NCBI RefSeq assembly: GCF_900291015.1
Contig: NZ_OLKL01000010.1
Location: forward strand, 248,367-312,366
Length of the DNA stretch: 64,000 bases
Direction: 5' to 3'
Source of the DNA: Pseudomonas persica
GTDB lineage: Bacteria > Pseudomonadota > Gammaproteobacteria > Pseudomonadales > Pseudomonadaceae
Part shown: one piece after another, positions 1-9,746 of the stretch
Numbering within the stretch: position 1 is the stretch's first letter
How the letters are laid out: the number at the start of each line of letters is the position of its first letter
Position numbers and translations under genes: made by a program
The notes under the pieces: generated by a model
Databases searched by the model: none
Told to the model about the DNA's origin: nothing
The model's input: the letters and a program-made list of their open reading frames with translations, nothing else

Positions 1-720
1 GGCGTGCGCAAGCGCGGCAAGATCCACGAGGAAGTCGAGAAGTTCTCGGTGGTGAAGACGCTGCAGGCGATCAAGGACGCCAACGTGGTGATCTTCGTCA
101 TGGACGCCCGCGAAGGTGTGGTGGACCACGACCTGAACCTGCTGGGCTTCGCCCTGGAAGCCGGCCGCGCCATCGTCATCGCCCTGAACAAGTGGGACGG
201 CATGGCGCCGGGCGAGCGTGACTACGTGAAGACCGAGCTGGAGCGCCGGCTGTTCTTCGTCGATTTTGCCGACATCCACTTCATCTCCGCCCTGCACGGC
301 ACCGGCGTGGGCCACCTGTACAAGTCGGTACAGGCCGCGTTCAAGTCGGCGGTCACCCGCTGGCCGACCAGCCGCCTGACGCAGATCCTCGAAGATGCCG
401 TGAGCGAGCACCAGCCACCGCTGGTCAACGGCCGCCGCATCAAGCTGCGCTATGCCCACCTCGGCGGTGCCAACCCGCCGCTGATCGTGATCCACGGCAA
501 CCAGACCGACAAGATTCCGAAGTCGTACTCGCGTTACCTGGAGAACACCTACCGCCGCGTCCTCAAGCTGGTCGGTACGCCGATCCGCATCGAGTACAAG
601 GGCGGTGAGAACCCGTACGAGGGCAAGAAGAACACCCTCACCGACCGCCAGGTCAACAAGAAGCGCCGCCTGATGTCGCACCACAAGAAGGCCGAGAAGA
701 AGCGCCGCGACAAGCGCTGA
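1..720 (+). CDS. der: GTPase Der (EngA), C-terminal part
   Basis: The 5' end lies outside the window; the frame is open from base 1. Der is an essential two-GTPase-domain protein that helps assemble the 50S ribosomal subunit. The visible part is the end of the second G domain: the G3 region FVMDAREGV, the G4 motif NKWDG and a G5-like SALHGTG. A KH-like domain follows ([26 protein letters not shown]). The tail is very basic ([20 protein letters not shown]) and fits ribosome binding. Nothing suggests truncation at the 3' end. A REP pair follows directly. The identification is firm. Confidence 0.97.
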   Translation, partial: GVRKRGKIHEEVEKFSVVKTLQAIKDANVVIFVMDAREGVVDHDLNLLGFALEAGRAIVIALNKWDGMAPGERDYVKTELERRLFFVDFADIHFISALHGTGVGHLYKSVQAAFKSAVTRWPTSRLTQILEDAVSEHQPPLVNGRRIKLRYAHLGGANPPLIVIHGNQTDKIPKSYSRYLENTYRRVLKLVGTPIRIEYKGGENPYEGKKNTLTDRQVNKKRRLMSHHKKAEKKRRDKR

Positions 721-731
721 TTCCGCATCAG

Positions 732-822
732 CTTCTTCGCGGGTAAACCCGCTCCCACAGGTCCCACACAGTTTTCGAATGCTGTGCAGTACCTGTGGGA
801 GCGGGTTTACCCGCGAACAGGC
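732..822. repeat. REP pair (inverted)
   Basis: Two copies of the P. putida-type REP palindrome face each other: TTCGCGGGTAAACCCGCTCC at the left and its reverse complement at the right, separated by about 30 bp. It fills most of the 212-bp gap between der and the aminotransferase gene. In RNA each unit can fold, and the pair forms a larger hairpin that could stabilise or terminate the der transcript. Confidence 0.9.
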
Positions 823-932
823 CCTTTGATCCAGCGCAAATCCCCCTATTGTTTCAACCTTTTTCCTGACCGCTCGATCCGCTATGCTCGGACTCCACCC
901 CGTGCCGGATACACCCCAGGAAAGAGGGCTCC

Positions 933-2081
933 ATGATTCGCAGCAAACTGCCGAATGTCGGCACGACCATCTTTACCACCATGTCCCAGCTAGCCGTGCA
1001 GACTGGCGCGCTCAACCTGTCGCAAGGTTTCCCCGACTTCAACGGCCCGCAGGCGCTGCTCGATGCAGTAGGCCGGCATGTGGCCGCCGGGCATAACCAG
1101 TATTCGCCGATGACCGGCCTGCCGGCCCTGCGTCAGCAGGTGGCGGCCAAGGTTGCGCGGCTGTATGGCGCACAGGTGGATGCCGATCAGGAAGTGACCA
1201 TCACCCCAGGTGCCACCGAGGCGATATTCTGTGCCATTCAGGCGGTGGTGCATGCCGGTGACGAGGTAATTGTCTTCGACCCGTGCTACGACAGCTACGA
1301 GCCGTCCGTGGAGCTGGCCGGTGGCCGCTGCGTGCATGTGCAGTTGAGCGACGGCGATTTCCGCATCGACTGGCAGAAATTCAGCGATGCCCTCGGCCCG
1401 CGCACGCGCATGGTCATCCTCAATTCGCCGCACAACCCCAGCGGTGCGCTGATTACCCGCGAAGACCTCGAGCAGTTGGCCGCGCTTATCGCCGATCGCG
1501 ATATCTACCTGGTCAGCGATGAAGTCTACGAACACCTGGTTTACGACGGCGTGCGCCACGCCAGCGTGCTGGCTCACGAGCAGCTGTACCAACGTGCCTT
1601 CGTGGTCAGCTCGTTCGGTAAGACTTACCACGTCACCGGCTGGAAGACCGGCTACGTGATTGCCCCGCCGGCGCTGAGCGCCGAGCTGCGCAAGGTGCAC
1701 CAGTACGTCAACTTCTGCGGCGTGACCCCGCTACAGTGCGCCCTGGCCGATTTCATGGCCGAGCACCCCGAGCATATCGATGAACTACCGGCTTTCTACC
1801 AGGCCAAGCGTGACTTGTTCTGCGGCTTGCTGGAGGGCTCACGATTCCGTTTCAACCGCACGGCGGGTACCTATTTCCAGCTGGTGGACTATTCGCAGAT
1901 CCGCCCGGACCTGAACGATGTCGACATGTCGCTGTGGCTGACCCGTGAGCACGGGGTGGCGAGCATCCCGGTGTCGGTGTTCTACCAGCAACCCATCCCC
2001 AAGCAACGCCTGGTCCGCCTGTGCTTTGCCAAACGAGAGGAGACGCTGCGTCAGGCAGCGGAAAGACTATGCGCGATCTGA
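933..2081 (+). CDS. PLP-dependent aminotransferase, methionine aminotransferase type (YbdL-like)
   Basis: This 382-residue fold-type I class I/II aminotransferase probably moves the amino group of methionine, glutamine or aromatic amino acids to 2-oxo acids in the cytoplasm. Visible motifs are the N-terminal LSQGFPDFNGP, NSPHNPSGA, YLVSDEVYEHLVYDG and the PLP-lysine segment SSFGKTYHVTGWKTGY (Lys about 230). The ATG follows AGGAAAGAGGG. Its last 13 bases overlap the downstream omega-amidase, so the two are translationally coupled. That pairing matches the YbdL/YafV-type methionine salvage couple, in which the amidase clears the 2-oxo amide made when glutamine is the donor. The exact substrate is inferred. 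Confidence 0.88.
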   Translation: MIRSKLPNVGTTIFTTMSQLAVQTGALNLSQGFPDFNGPQALLDAVGRHVAAGHNQYSPMTGLPALRQQVAAKVARLYGAQVDADQEVTITPGATEAIFCAIQAVVHAGDEVIVFDPCYDSYEPSVELAGGRCVHVQLSDGDFRIDWQKFSDALGPRTRMVILNSPHNPSGALITREDLEQLAALIADRDIYLVSDEVYEHLVYDGVRHASVLAHEQLYQRAFVVSSFGKTYHVTGWKTGYVIAPPALSAELRKVHQYVNFCGVTPLQCALADFMAEHPEHIDELPAFYQAKRDLFCGLLEGSRFRFNRTAGTYFQLVDYSQIRPDLNDVDMSLWLTREHGVASIPVSVFYQQPIPKQRLVRLCFAKREETLRQAAERLCAI

Positions 2082-2860
2082 GTGAACTGCCGAACCTGAA
2101 AGTCGCCCTGGTGCAGACCACCCTGGCCTGGCACGACCGCGAAGCCAACTATGCGCACTTCGAAGTGCTGCTGGAGCAGGTGGGCGCAGTGGACCTGGTG
2201 ATTTTGCCGGAAATGTTCACCACCGGCTTCTCGATGCAGTCCGAGAGCCTGGCCGAGCCAGAGAATGGCCCGACCTACAAATGGCTGAAGGCCCAGGCGA
2301 AGAAGTACAACACGGTAATTACTGGCAGCGTGATCATCCAGGCCGCCGATGGCAGCCACCGCAACCGCCTGCTGTGGGCGCGGCCGGATGGCGAGATCCT
2401 GCACTACGACAAGCGCCACCTGTTCCGCATGGCCGGTGAGCACAAGCATTACACCCCGGGTGAGCGCCAGGTGCAGTTCGAGCTCAACGGCTGGCGGATT
2501 CGCCCGTTGATCTGCTACGACCTGCGCTTCCCGGTGTGGAGCCGCGATGCCCAGGACACCGACCTGTTGCTGTACACCGCCAACTGGCCGGCTGCGCGCC
2601 GCCAGCACTGGAACCGCCTGTTGCCGGCGCGGGGTATCGAGAACCTGTGCTATGTGGCGGCGGTGAACCGGGTGGGCACCGACGGCAAGGGCTTTGCCTA
2701 TTCCGGCGACAGCCAGGTGCTGGACTTCCAGGGCGAGAGCCTGCTCAGCGCCGGGGAGGCGGACGGGGTGTTCACCGCGGTGTTGAGCGCGGCGGAGCTG
2801 GCGGCATACCGGGCCAAGTTCCCGGCCAACCTGGATGCCGATACCTTCGAGTTGCACTGA
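2069..2860 (+). CDS. omega-amidase, nitrilase superfamily (YafV/Nit2-like)
   Basis: This 263-residue carbon-nitrogen hydrolase probably hydrolyses 2-oxoglutaramate or 2-oxosuccinamate to the oxo acid and ammonia. The Glu-Lys-Cys triad is visible: VILPEMFTTGF, HYDKRHLF and PLICYDLRFPVWSRD. The ATG at 2069 is chosen because it gives the usual family N-terminus (NLKVALVQTTLAWHDREANY); an in-frame start at 2021 would add residues encoded inside the aminotransferase gene. The genes overlap by 13 bp. Amidases of this kind act with transaminases that use glutamine, which fits the neighbour. Confidence 0.88.
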   Translation: MRDLSELPNLKVALVQTTLAWHDREANYAHFEVLLEQVGAVDLVILPEMFTTGFSMQSESLAEPENGPTYKWLKAQAKKYNTVITGSVIIQAADGSHRNRLLWARPDGEILHYDKRHLFRMAGEHKHYTPGERQVQFELNGWRIRPLICYDLRFPVWSRDAQDTDLLLYTANWPAARRQHWNRLLPARGIENLCYVAAVNRVGTDGKGFAYSGDSQVLDFQGESLLSAGEADGVFTAVLSAAELAAYRAKFPANLDADTFELH

Positions 2861-2868
2861 CAGCCTGT

Positions 2869-2967
2869 ACCGGCCTCTTCGCGGGTAAACCCGCTCCCAC
2901 AGGTACTGCACAGTATCAAAATCTGTGAGGACCCTGTGGGAGCGGGTTTACCCGCGAAGAGGCCGGT
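2869..2967. repeat. REP pair (inverted)
   Basis: Two inverted P. putida REP units (ACCGGCCTCTTCGCGGGTAA and its reverse complement) sit between the convergent ends of the omega-amidase gene (+) and piuB (-). Their position suggests a bidirectional transcript end or 3' stabiliser. Confidence 0.92.
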
Positions 2968-2988
2968 GCTGGTTACATCAGTTTCCGA

Positions 2989-5541
2989 TCAGTACACATC
3001 CCGCCGATACCGCCCGTCCTCGATCAGCTGCTGTACTTCCGCTTCCCCGAGGATGCCGTTGAGCGCCGCATCCACCCCGGCAGCCATCCCTTGCAGGCTG
3101 CCGCAGACATACACACAGGCGCCATCCGCGACCCAGCGCTTGAGCTCTTGAGCTTGCTGCTGCAACACATCCTGCACATACACCTTGTCGGCCTGATCCC
3201 GCGAAAACGCCAGGTCCAGGCGTGCCAGGTCGCCGCTGTCCAGCCAGCCTTGCAGTTCCTCACCACACAGCAGGTCATGTGCGCGGTTACGCTCGCCGAA
3301 CAGCAGCCAGTTACGCTGCTCGCCTGCACTGACCCGCGCGCGAAGCAGGCTGCGCAGGCCGGCCAGGCCGGTGCCGTTGCCGATCAGTACCAGTGGTGCA
3401 GCGCTTTCCGGCAGGTGGAAGCTGCTGTTGCGCCGCAAGCGCAGGCTCAGCGTACCGTTCAGCGGCAGGTACTCGGTCAGCCAGCCGGAACCCAGGCCCA
3501 GGTTGCCATCGGCGTGGCGTTCCTGGCGCACGATCAGCTCCAGTACGCCATCGCTGGCGATGGAGGCGATCGAGTACTCGCGGCTGCCGATCGGCACCAG
3601 TGCGTCGACCAGCGCTTGCGGCTGCAAGCCGATCAGGTGATCGCGACGGGTCGGCAACTGCCGGCCAACCAGGGCCTGGGCGAGGGTTTCGCCCAGGCCA
3701 TTCACGTGCACCTTGGCCCCGGCGTCCAGCGCCATGCCATCGAGGAAGGCGTCGATCCTTGGCGGGCCGTTGAGCGGCAGGATCTCCACCAGGTCGCCAG
3801 CTTCCCAGCTGGCGGGCTCTTGCGGTCGCAGGCCGAGCAGGTACACCGGCTGGCCCTGGCTGCCCGGGTTGAGCAGTTCGCGGCGCACCAGCGACCAGTT
3901 GCCGAAACTCGGCGGCTGCCAGGCGGCCACTGGCTGGGCGCCAGTCAGTTGCGCCAGTTCCTGCTGCCACTGCTGCAGTGCAGCCTGGTCGGCGTTGTCC
4001 ACTTCCACCGGGCTGAACGCGCTGCTGGCTCCGCGTTCACCCAGCCATGCCTGCAAGCGGCGGGCGAAGCCGCAGAAGTGCGGGTACTGGCGGTCACCGA
4101 GGGCGAGCAGGGCATAGCTGAGGTTGTGCAGCGCCCAAGGCTGGCCGAGCACCTTGCGCTCGAAGGCGCGGGCGCTGTCGGGGGCTTCGCCGTCGCCGAA
4201 GGTGCTGACCACGAACAGCGCACGGCGGGCCTGGCGCAGGTCGTGTTCACCCAGTTCGGCCAGGGCACGTACCTGCACCGGCAGGCCGGCCGCCTGCAAC
4301 TGGCCGGCGCTCTGCCAGGCCAGTTGTTCGGCAAGGCCGCTCTGGCTGGCAAAGCCGATCAGCCAGCCGTCGCTGCTGGCAGTGTTGCCGGTGACGTTGC
4401 CACGGGCGGCGCGCACCTGGCGCTTCTTGCGGCGGCGGTCGAGGTACAGCAGCCAGCCGGTGACGAAGAACAGCGGCATGCTCAGGCTGGCGATGGTGAC
4501 GATGATGCGCCCCGGCAGGCCGAAGTATTCGCCGACGTGCAGGGCATAGACGCTCTGCAGCAGTTGGGCCTTGAAGGATTTGTCGGTGTAGCGGTCATGT
4601 TTTTTCACCTGGCCGCTGGCCGGGTCCAGCATCAGGGTGTTGAAGGCACGTGGGTGGTCGGCGTTGTCCAGCAGGTAGAACAACCTGGCCGGCTGGCCGC
4701 CCGCCGGTGGCAGTCGCAGGTTGTACATGGTCAGGCCCGGGCCGGCGGCGTCCTTGAGGTTGGCCCAGATTGCGTCGTAATCGACCACCAGCGGCGGGGC
4801 GTTCTTGTCGATTTTCTGCGGCCCGTGGCGGCCACGGCCTTCGCCGCGCTTTTGCTGCTGGCCAGCGGCCGGTGCGTCGGCCAGCAGTTTGTTCAGGCCC
4901 TCGCGGTACCACTCGTAGGACCAGAACAGCCCGGTCAGGGCGAACAGCAGGTAGAACAGCAGGCACCAGGTGCCGGCCACGGCATGCAGGTCCCAGTTGA
5001 AAGCGCGGCCTTTCCTGGCCCAGTCGAAGGTCAGCCAGGTGCGCCAGTCCAGCGCCTTGCGCGGCCAGCGCAGGTACAGGCCGGAGAGGCAGAAAAACAC
5101 CAGCATCAGGGTGCAGGCACCGGTTATCTGCCGGCCGCTGTCGCCCATGGCCAGGAAGCGGTGCAGGTTGAGCATGAGGTTGAAGAAGCCTTGCCCGGTC
5201 ACTTCACCCTTTAGCTCGCCGGTATACGGGTCGGCAAAGCGCAGCTGGCCGCGGCGCTCGCCCGGTGGCGGGGTGAAGGAGATTCGTGCGGCGTTGCCTT
5301 CGTGCACGTCGACCCACAGCATCGCCACCTTGTCGTGCTGCTGGGCCTCGACCCGACGTACCAGCTCGGCCGGCGGCAGTACGCCTTCGGCGCGGACTTC
5401 TACCTTGAGCACATCGGCATTGAACGCGCGCAGCAGTTCTTCCTGAAACGAGTACAGGGCCCCGGTGATACCCATCAAGGCCAGCACCAGGCCAGCAGTG
5501 ATGCCAAAGAACCAGTGCAATTGGAACAGCGTCTTCTTCAC
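2989..5541 (-). CDS. piuB: PepSY-flavodoxin-reductase fusion membrane protein (PiuB-like)
   Basis: This inner-membrane fusion of about 850 residues probably reduces ferric-siderophore iron using NAD(P)H. The N-terminal half is a PepSY-associated membrane region: a first helix ([20 protein letters not shown]) and further segments around [15 protein letters not shown] and [18 protein letters not shown]. It is followed by a flavodoxin-like domain ([15 protein letters not shown]) and a ferredoxin-NADP reductase domain ([31 protein letters not shown]). I chose GTG at 5541 ([10 protein letters not shown]) because AAGGTGA lies 7 bp upstream; longer in-frame starts overlap a terminator-like hairpin. 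In P. aeruginosa the same piuB-piuA-piuC order is iron-regulated (from memory). Confidence 0.85.
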   Translation of the reverse strand: MKKTLFQLHWFFGITAGLVLALMGITGALYSFQEELLRAFNADVLKVEVRAEGVLPPAELVRRVEAQQHDKVAMLWVDVHEGNAARISFTPPPGERRGQLRFADPYTGELKGEVTGQGFFNLMLNLHRFLAMGDSGRQITGACTLMLVFFCLSGLYLRWPRKALDWRTWLTFDWARKGRAFNWDLHAVAGTWCLLFYLLFALTGLFWSYEWYREGLNKLLADAPAAGQQQKRGEGRGRHGPQKIDKNAPPLVVDYDAIWANLKDAAGPGLTMYNLRLPPAGGQPARLFYLLDNADHPRAFNTLMLDPASGQVKKHDRYTDKSFKAQLLQSVYALHVGEYFGLPGRIIVTIASLSMPLFFVTGWLLYLDRRRKKRQVRAARGNVTGNTASSDGWLIGFASQSGLAEQLAWQSAGQLQAAGLPVQVRALAELGEHDLRQARRALFVVSTFGDGEAPDSARAFERKVLGQPWALHNLSYALLALGDRQYPHFCGFARRLQAWLGERGASSAFSPVEVDNADQAALQQWQQELAQLTGAQPVAAWQPPSFGNWSLVRRELLNPGSQGQPVYLLGLRPQEPASWEAGDLVEILPLNGPPRIDAFLDGMALDAGAKVHVNGLGETLAQALVGRQLPTRRDHLIGLQPQALVDALVPIGSREYSIASIASDGVLELIVRQERHADGNLGLGSGWLTEYLPLNGTLSLRLRRNSSFHLPESAAPLVLIGNGTGLAGLRSLLRARVSAGEQRNWLLFGERNRAHDLLCGEELQGWLDSGDLARLDLAFSRDQADKVYVQDVLQQQAQELKRWVADGACVYVCGSLQGMAAGVDAALNGILGEAEVQQLIEDGRYRRDVY

Positions 5542-5605
5542 CACATGATCACCTTGTGTTTCTACCGCACACTGCGCGGTGTGCATTATGCCCTGATACG
5601 CAAAA

Positions 5606-5631
5606 GCCCCGCTCACGGGAATGAACGGGGC
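5606..5631 (-). terminator. terminator-like hairpin between piuA and piuB
   Basis: Read on the minus strand, GCCCCG...CGGGGC forms a 6-bp GC stem with a 14-nt loop, followed at once by TTTT. It lies after piuA and the REP pair and before the piuB start, so it may separate the two units. The loop is large, so strength is uncertain. Confidence 0.5.
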
Positions 5632-5666
5632 AGGGTGGGCTAGTCAGTCAGGCTTGTGATGTCTGT

Positions 5667-5766
5667 ACCGGCCTCTTCGCGGGTGAACCCGCTCCCACAG
5701 AGATATCACTGGACCTGAGGCCAGTGGAGTACCTGTGGGAGCGGGTTCACCCGCGAAAGGGCCGGC
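5667..5766. repeat. REP pair (inverted)
   Basis: Two inverted REP units with a GGTGAACCC core instead of GGTAAACCC are separated by about 30 bp, downstream of piuA. Together with the hairpin at 5606 they fill the piuB-piuA gap. Confidence 0.9.
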
Positions 5767-5806
5767 ACAGGCGCAGCCCATTCAACAGATCAACCCCATC
5801 CCTACA

Positions 5807-8080
5807 TCAGAAGTGGAAGCTGGTGGTCAACAGTGCAGTCCGCCCGGCGGCCTGGTTGGCATAGTGCCCACTGTAGGCCTTGTCGTAATAGACCTCATTG
5901 GTGAGGTTCTGCACGTTCAGTTGCAGGTCGACGTGCTTGGTCAGCTTGTAGCTGGCCATGGCGTCGTAGCGCCAGTACGAGTCGACCATCACGCTGTTGG
6001 TGGTGTTGCCGAACACTTCATCGACGTAGAAGGCACCACCACCAAGGGTCAGCTTCGGCGTGACGTTGTAGGTGGTCCACAGGGTCAGGCTGTGGTTCGG
6101 TGTGTTTGGCAACTGGTTGCCATCGTTGTAACCATCGATGAACACCGTGCCGACCCGCTGCGCGCCGCCGTCGACGAGCTTGGCATCCAGGTAGCTGTAG
6201 CCGGCGAATACTTGCCAGGCGTCAGTCAGCTTGCCGCTGGCGCTGAGCTCCAGGCCATCGACACGGGTCTTGCCGATGTTCTGGTAGGTGTTGTTATCCA
6301 CCAGTACACGAGCGTCTTCCTTCTCGGTGCGGAAAATGGCTGCGGTCAACGCCAGGCGCTCGTCGAGCAGATCCCACTTGGTACCGATTTCGTAGTTGGT
6401 GGTCTGTTCTGGTTTCAGCTCGCTGGTAGTGGTGGCCGTGACCAGCGCGTTGCCGTCGGAGCCTTCGCCGAGCGCGTAACCAGGCGGGGTGGCGGAGGTG
6501 GCATAGGACACATAGATGCTGCCGTTCTCGGCAGGCTTCCAGGTCAGGCCCAGTTGGCCAGTGACAAACTCACTGGTGTCCTGGGTCTTGAAGCTGGTCG
6601 AGCCGTTGGCCGCTTTGGTCTTGGCCTTGGTGTCGAAGTGGTCGTAACGCAGGCCCATGGTCAGCAACCAGGCCGGGTCGAGCTCCAGCGTGTCGGTGAA
6701 GTAGATGGCGCGCGTGTTGCCAGCAGTATCGGCACCGGCTTCGGTGCGGCTGATGGTGCCATCCCACTGTTCATGCGGATTGGGGTTCGGGAACGAGGTG
6801 CAGACACCGGAGATCTGGCCTGTTGCACTCGAGCAGTTGCCAGCGCCGAAACCGGTGACGTCATAGCCCGATTTCACCGATGTTTCCCGGCTGAGTTCGA
6901 TACCGCTGGAGAAGCTGTTCTTCAGGCCACCAACGTAGAAATCACCATACAGGTCGGTCTGGTTGGTGGTCGTGCGGGTATTGGCTACGCGATTGTTCGG
7001 GCGACGCCAGACTTCACCGTTGAGGATGTTGCCCTTGCTGTCGTCTGGCTGGCTGTAGATGTAGTCCTGCAGCGTATTGCCATGGCGCAAGGTGTTCTTG
7101 ATGGTCAGCGCGTCGCTCAGGTCATGCTCGATGCTGATGGTCGAAATATCTGCGCGGCTCTTGGAAAAGTCGCGGCCGACTAGGCCGTAGTAATTGCTGC
7201 TGCCACCACCACCGTGGGTCGGCTTGTCCGGGTTGGCCGAGGTGCGAGCGGCCGAGCTGCCGGAGCGCAGGCTATAGGGAATACCCGAATCCGGCAGGTC
7301 GTCGCTTTCCATGTGGTAGTAGTCAAGGCTCACGCGGGTATCGGTGCCCAGACCGAACACCAGCGAAGGTGCCACGCCCCAGCGGTCGTAGTTGACCTCA
7401 TCGCGGCCGGCGACGTTGCTTTTATGGGTCATCAGGTTCAGGCGGCCGGCGACGCTGTCGCTGAACTGATAGTTGCCATCCAGGGTGTAGCGCTGGGTCT
7501 GATCGCTGCCCCAGGTCCAGGCACCGTCGAGCGAATTGCCCAGGTGCGCACGCTTGCTGACCATGTTGATGGTGCCACCGGCAGCGCCACGGCCAGCGAT
7601 CGAGGAATTCGGGCCCTTGGCCACTTCCACCGATTCGATGGCGAAGATTTCGCGGGTTTGCGAACCGGTATCGCGCACGCCGTCCAGGTACATCGAGCCT
7701 TGGCTGTCGAAGCCACGGATGAATGGGCGATCGCCGGACGGGTTGCCACCTTCGCCGGCACCCATGGTGATGCCCGGCACGGTGCGCAGGGCGTCCTGCA
7801 GGGTCAGGGCGCTGGTGTCCTTGATCACTTGCTGCGGGATTACGGTGACCGAGCGCGGGGTGTCTACCAGCGGCGCGGTGTACTTCTGCGAGGAGGCCTT
7901 GTCGACCTTGTAATCGGTGCTGGCCTGTTCAGCCTTGCCGTTGACGCTGGTGGCGTCGAGGGTGATCGCGCTGCTGGCGGCCGGGTCGGCGGCGTAGGCC
8001 GATGAGGCGCTGAGGGCGACACCGATGGCTGACACGATCAGGCGTGGTGAACTCACTGCAGATGGTACGTACTGGCGCAT
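5807..8080 (-). CDS. piuA: TonB-dependent catecholate-type siderophore receptor (PiuA/Fiu-like)
   Basis: This 757-residue outer-membrane receptor probably imports ferric catecholate-type siderophores with TonB energy. A signal peptide (VSAIGVALSASSAYA) is followed by a plug domain (YTAPLVDTPRSVTVIPQQVI, TLQDALRTVPGI, RPFIRGFDSQGSMYLDGVRD, VEVAKGPNSSIAGRGAAGG). A 22-strand-type barrel then ends in the canonical aromatic FHF. Length and motifs match the Fiu/PiuA family, the entry route for siderophore-conjugated beta-lactams in P. aeruginosa (known for the family, not tested here). Degenerate Fur-like sites lie upstream. The gene is divergent from piuC. The ligand is inferred. Confidence 0.92.
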   Translation of the reverse strand: MRQYVPSAVSSPRLIVSAIGVALSASSAYAADPAASSAITLDATSVNGKAEQASTDYKVDKASSQKYTAPLVDTPRSVTVIPQQVIKDTSALTLQDALRTVPGITMGAGEGGNPSGDRPFIRGFDSQGSMYLDGVRDTGSQTREIFAIESVEVAKGPNSSIAGRGAAGGTINMVSKRAHLGNSLDGAWTWGSDQTQRYTLDGNYQFSDSVAGRLNLMTHKSNVAGRDEVNYDRWGVAPSLVFGLGTDTRVSLDYYHMESDDLPDSGIPYSLRSGSSAARTSANPDKPTHGGGGSSNYYGLVGRDFSKSRADISTISIEHDLSDALTIKNTLRHGNTLQDYIYSQPDDSKGNILNGEVWRRPNNRVANTRTTTNQTDLYGDFYVGGLKNSFSSGIELSRETSVKSGYDVTGFGAGNCSSATGQISGVCTSFPNPNPHEQWDGTISRTEAGADTAGNTRAIYFTDTLELDPAWLLTMGLRYDHFDTKAKTKAANGSTSFKTQDTSEFVTGQLGLTWKPAENGSIYVSYATSATPPGYALGEGSDGNALVTATTTSELKPEQTTNYEIGTKWDLLDERLALTAAIFRTEKEDARVLVDNNTYQNIGKTRVDGLELSASGKLTDAWQVFAGYSYLDAKLVDGGAQRVGTVFIDGYNDGNQLPNTPNHSLTLWTTYNVTPKLTLGGGAFYVDEVFGNTTNSVMVDSYWRYDAMASYKLTKHVDLQLNVQNLTNEVYYDKAYSGHYANQAAGRTALLTTSFHF

Positions 8081-8140
8081 TGCTTAGGACCTTCCCCAAG
8101 GTGTTAAGGCCGCGGATCTTAATGCAAGCTATTTTGACTC

Positions 8141-8159
8141 ACAATTGAGATGCATTACC
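8141..8159 (-). promoter_or_regulatory. possible Fur box upstream of piuA
   Basis: On the minus strand GGTAATGCATCTCAATTGT matches about 10 of 19 positions of GATAATGATAATCATTATC. It lies about 60 bp before the piuA start in the 221-bp piuA-piuC divergent gap, where an iron-responsive control would be expected. The match alone is weak. Confidence 0.35.
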
Positions 8160-8253
8160 ATTCGCGAAGAATTTACATTCTTTACAATTTGCCTTTACGG
8201 TTTCATCACGCTGAAACGTCTTAAGCGGCGAATGGGGCTTGTGAAGCGCAAAA

Positions 8254-8272
8254 GGGAATCAATATCATTGGC
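8254..8272 (+). promoter_or_regulatory. possible Fur box upstream of piuC
   Basis: GGGAATCAATATCATTGGC matches about 12 of 19 positions of the Fur consensus, with the right half (ATCATT) intact. It ends 29 bp before the piuC ATG, where binding would block transcription or early elongation. Confidence 0.45.
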
Positions 8273-8301
8273 GCCTTACATTTTCTGACGGTGCTGCCGC
8301 C

Positions 8302-8982
8302 ATGCTGCTTCACATCCCCGGCCTGTTCGACGCCGATGAACTGGCCCGTATCCGCGAGGCGCTGGAGCAGGCCGACTGGGCCGACGGCAAGATCACCGCC
8401 GGCTACCAGTCGGCCAGGGCCAAGCACAACCTGCAGCTGCCGGAAGGGCACCCGCTGGCCAAGGAGATCGGCAGTGCGCTGATCGACCGTTTGTGGCAGA
8501 ACCCGCGCTTCATGTCCGCAGCCTTGCCGCACAAGGTGTTCCCGCCGCTGATCAACTGCTACCGCGAAGGGGGCAATTTCGGCTTCCACATCGACAACGC
8601 CCTGCGCCAGCCCAAGGGCAGCCCGGAGCGGGTGCGTACCGACCTGTCCTCCACGCTGTTCCTCAGCGAGCCGGACAGCTACGACGGCGGCGAATTGGTG
8701 ATCCAGGACACCTATGGCGTGCAGCAGGTCAAGCTGGCCGCTGGTGACCTGGTGCTGTACCCAGGCACCAGCCTGCACAAGGTCAACCCGGTAACCCGTG
8801 GCCAGCGTTACGCCGCGTTCTTCTGGACCCAGAGCCTGGTGCGCGAGGACAGCCAGCGGGCGTTGCTGTTCGAAATGGACAATGCCATCCAGCAACTGAC
8901 TGCCGATGTGCCGGACCATCCATCATTGCTACAGCTGACCGGCACCTACCACAACCTGCTGCGCCGCTGGGCCGAGGTCTGA
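8302..8982 (+). CDS. piuC: Fe(II)/2-oxoglutarate-dependent dioxygenase (PiuC/YbiX, PKHD-type)
   Basis: This 226-residue cytoplasmic dioxygenase uses Fe(II) and 2-oxoglutarate. The metal ligands are visible as HxD in [12 protein letters not shown] and the distal His in [17 protein letters not shown], where the Arg would bind 2-oxoglutarate. The C-terminal region matches the PiuC/YbiX type. It is divergent from piuA and 3 bp before a Sel1-repeat gene. PiuC-type genes accompany Fiu/PiuA receptors and are iron-repressed; the substrate is unknown in general. The ATG at 8302 has only a weak ribosome binding site but gives the usual start [14 protein letters not shown]. Confidence 0.93.
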   Translation: MLLHIPGLFDADELARIREALEQADWADGKITAGYQSARAKHNLQLPEGHPLAKEIGSALIDRLWQNPRFMSAALPHKVFPPLINCYREGGNFGFHIDNALRQPKGSPERVRTDLSSTLFLSEPDSYDGGELVIQDTYGVQQVKLAAGDLVLYPGTSLHKVNPVTRGQRYAAFFWTQSLVREDSQRALLFEMDNAIQQLTADVPDHPSLLQLTGTYHNLLRRWAEV

Positions 8983-8985
8983 GCC

Positions 8986-9735
8986 GTGTCCTATCAGTTG
9001 CGGCGTGAGGAAGTGGTGGATGTGGCCGGTTTGCAGGCCATGCTGGAAGAAAGCCCCGGCAAGGCTGCCCAGGCGATCCTGGCGGCGGCAGGGCAGGGCG
9101 CGGTCGAGGCACAGTTGCTGCTGGGGCAGATCCTGCTCGACGGGCGTGGTATTCAGGCGGATGCCGCCGTGGCCAGGCGCTGGTTCGGCATTGCCGCACA
9201 GGGCGGCAGTGCCATGGCGCACAACATGCTGGGGCGTTGCCTGGAGCATGGCTGGGGCGGTGAGCCAAGCCCGGCGCAGGCGGCCGTTCACTATGCGCGT
9301 GCGGCCGATGCCGGGCTGGACTGGGGGCTGTACAACCTGGGCAACCTGCTGGCCACCGGGCGCGGCGTACCGGCCAACCAGGCGCAGGCGCTGATGTGCT
9401 ACGAGAAAGCGGCGCACATGGGGCATGCCAAGTCGATGAACCTGTACGGGCGTTACCTGGAGCAAGGCATCGCCACGGCGCCCAACCCGACACGGGCGGT
9501 GCGCTGGTATCGGCGTTCGGCCGAGGCGGGGGACTTTCGCGGCATGTTCAGCCTGGGGCTGGTGCTGGTCGAGCGTGGGCAGGTGGCGGAAGCCGGGCCT
9601 TGGCTGGAGCGGGCGCGGGTCGAGGGGAACATGAATTTCCTGCGCAGTGCGCTGGTGAGCTTGCAGGGGGCGGGGCCGGTATTGATGGCCTTTGCGGCGC
9701 GGTATGCCGAGGAGATCGAGCGGCGCGAAGCCTGA
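8986..9735 (+). CDS. Sel1-like repeat protein
   Basis: The 249-residue protein contains about five Sel1-type TPR-like repeats, for example AQLLLGQILLDGRGIQADAA, MAHNMLGRCLEHGWGG, WGLYNLGNLLATGRGVPAN and SMNLYGRYLEQGIATAPNPT. There is no signal peptide. Such proteins are usually protein-interaction scaffolds. It begins with GTG 3 bp after piuC stops and is probably co-transcribed, so it may act with PiuC; this is inference. In P. aeruginosa the piuC-adjacent gene is of the same kind (from memory). Confidence 0.85.
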   Translation: MSYQLRREEVVDVAGLQAMLEESPGKAAQAILAAAGQGAVEAQLLLGQILLDGRGIQADAAVARRWFGIAAQGGSAMAHNMLGRCLEHGWGGEPSPAQAAVHYARAADAGLDWGLYNLGNLLATGRGVPANQAQALMCYEKAAHMGHAKSMNLYGRYLEQGIATAPNPTRAVRWYRRSAEAGDFRGMFSLGLVLVERGQVAEAGPWLERARVEGNMNFLRSALVSLQGAGPVLMAFAARYAEEIERREA

Positions 9736-9746
9736 TGTCGCCTGTG

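Noticed and set aside
3091..5214. 707-codon open frame opposite piuB
   Set aside because: It is the complement-strand shadow of a high-GC gene; its product is Gln/Ala/Val-rich low complexity with no family motif, while the piuB frame shows clear domains.
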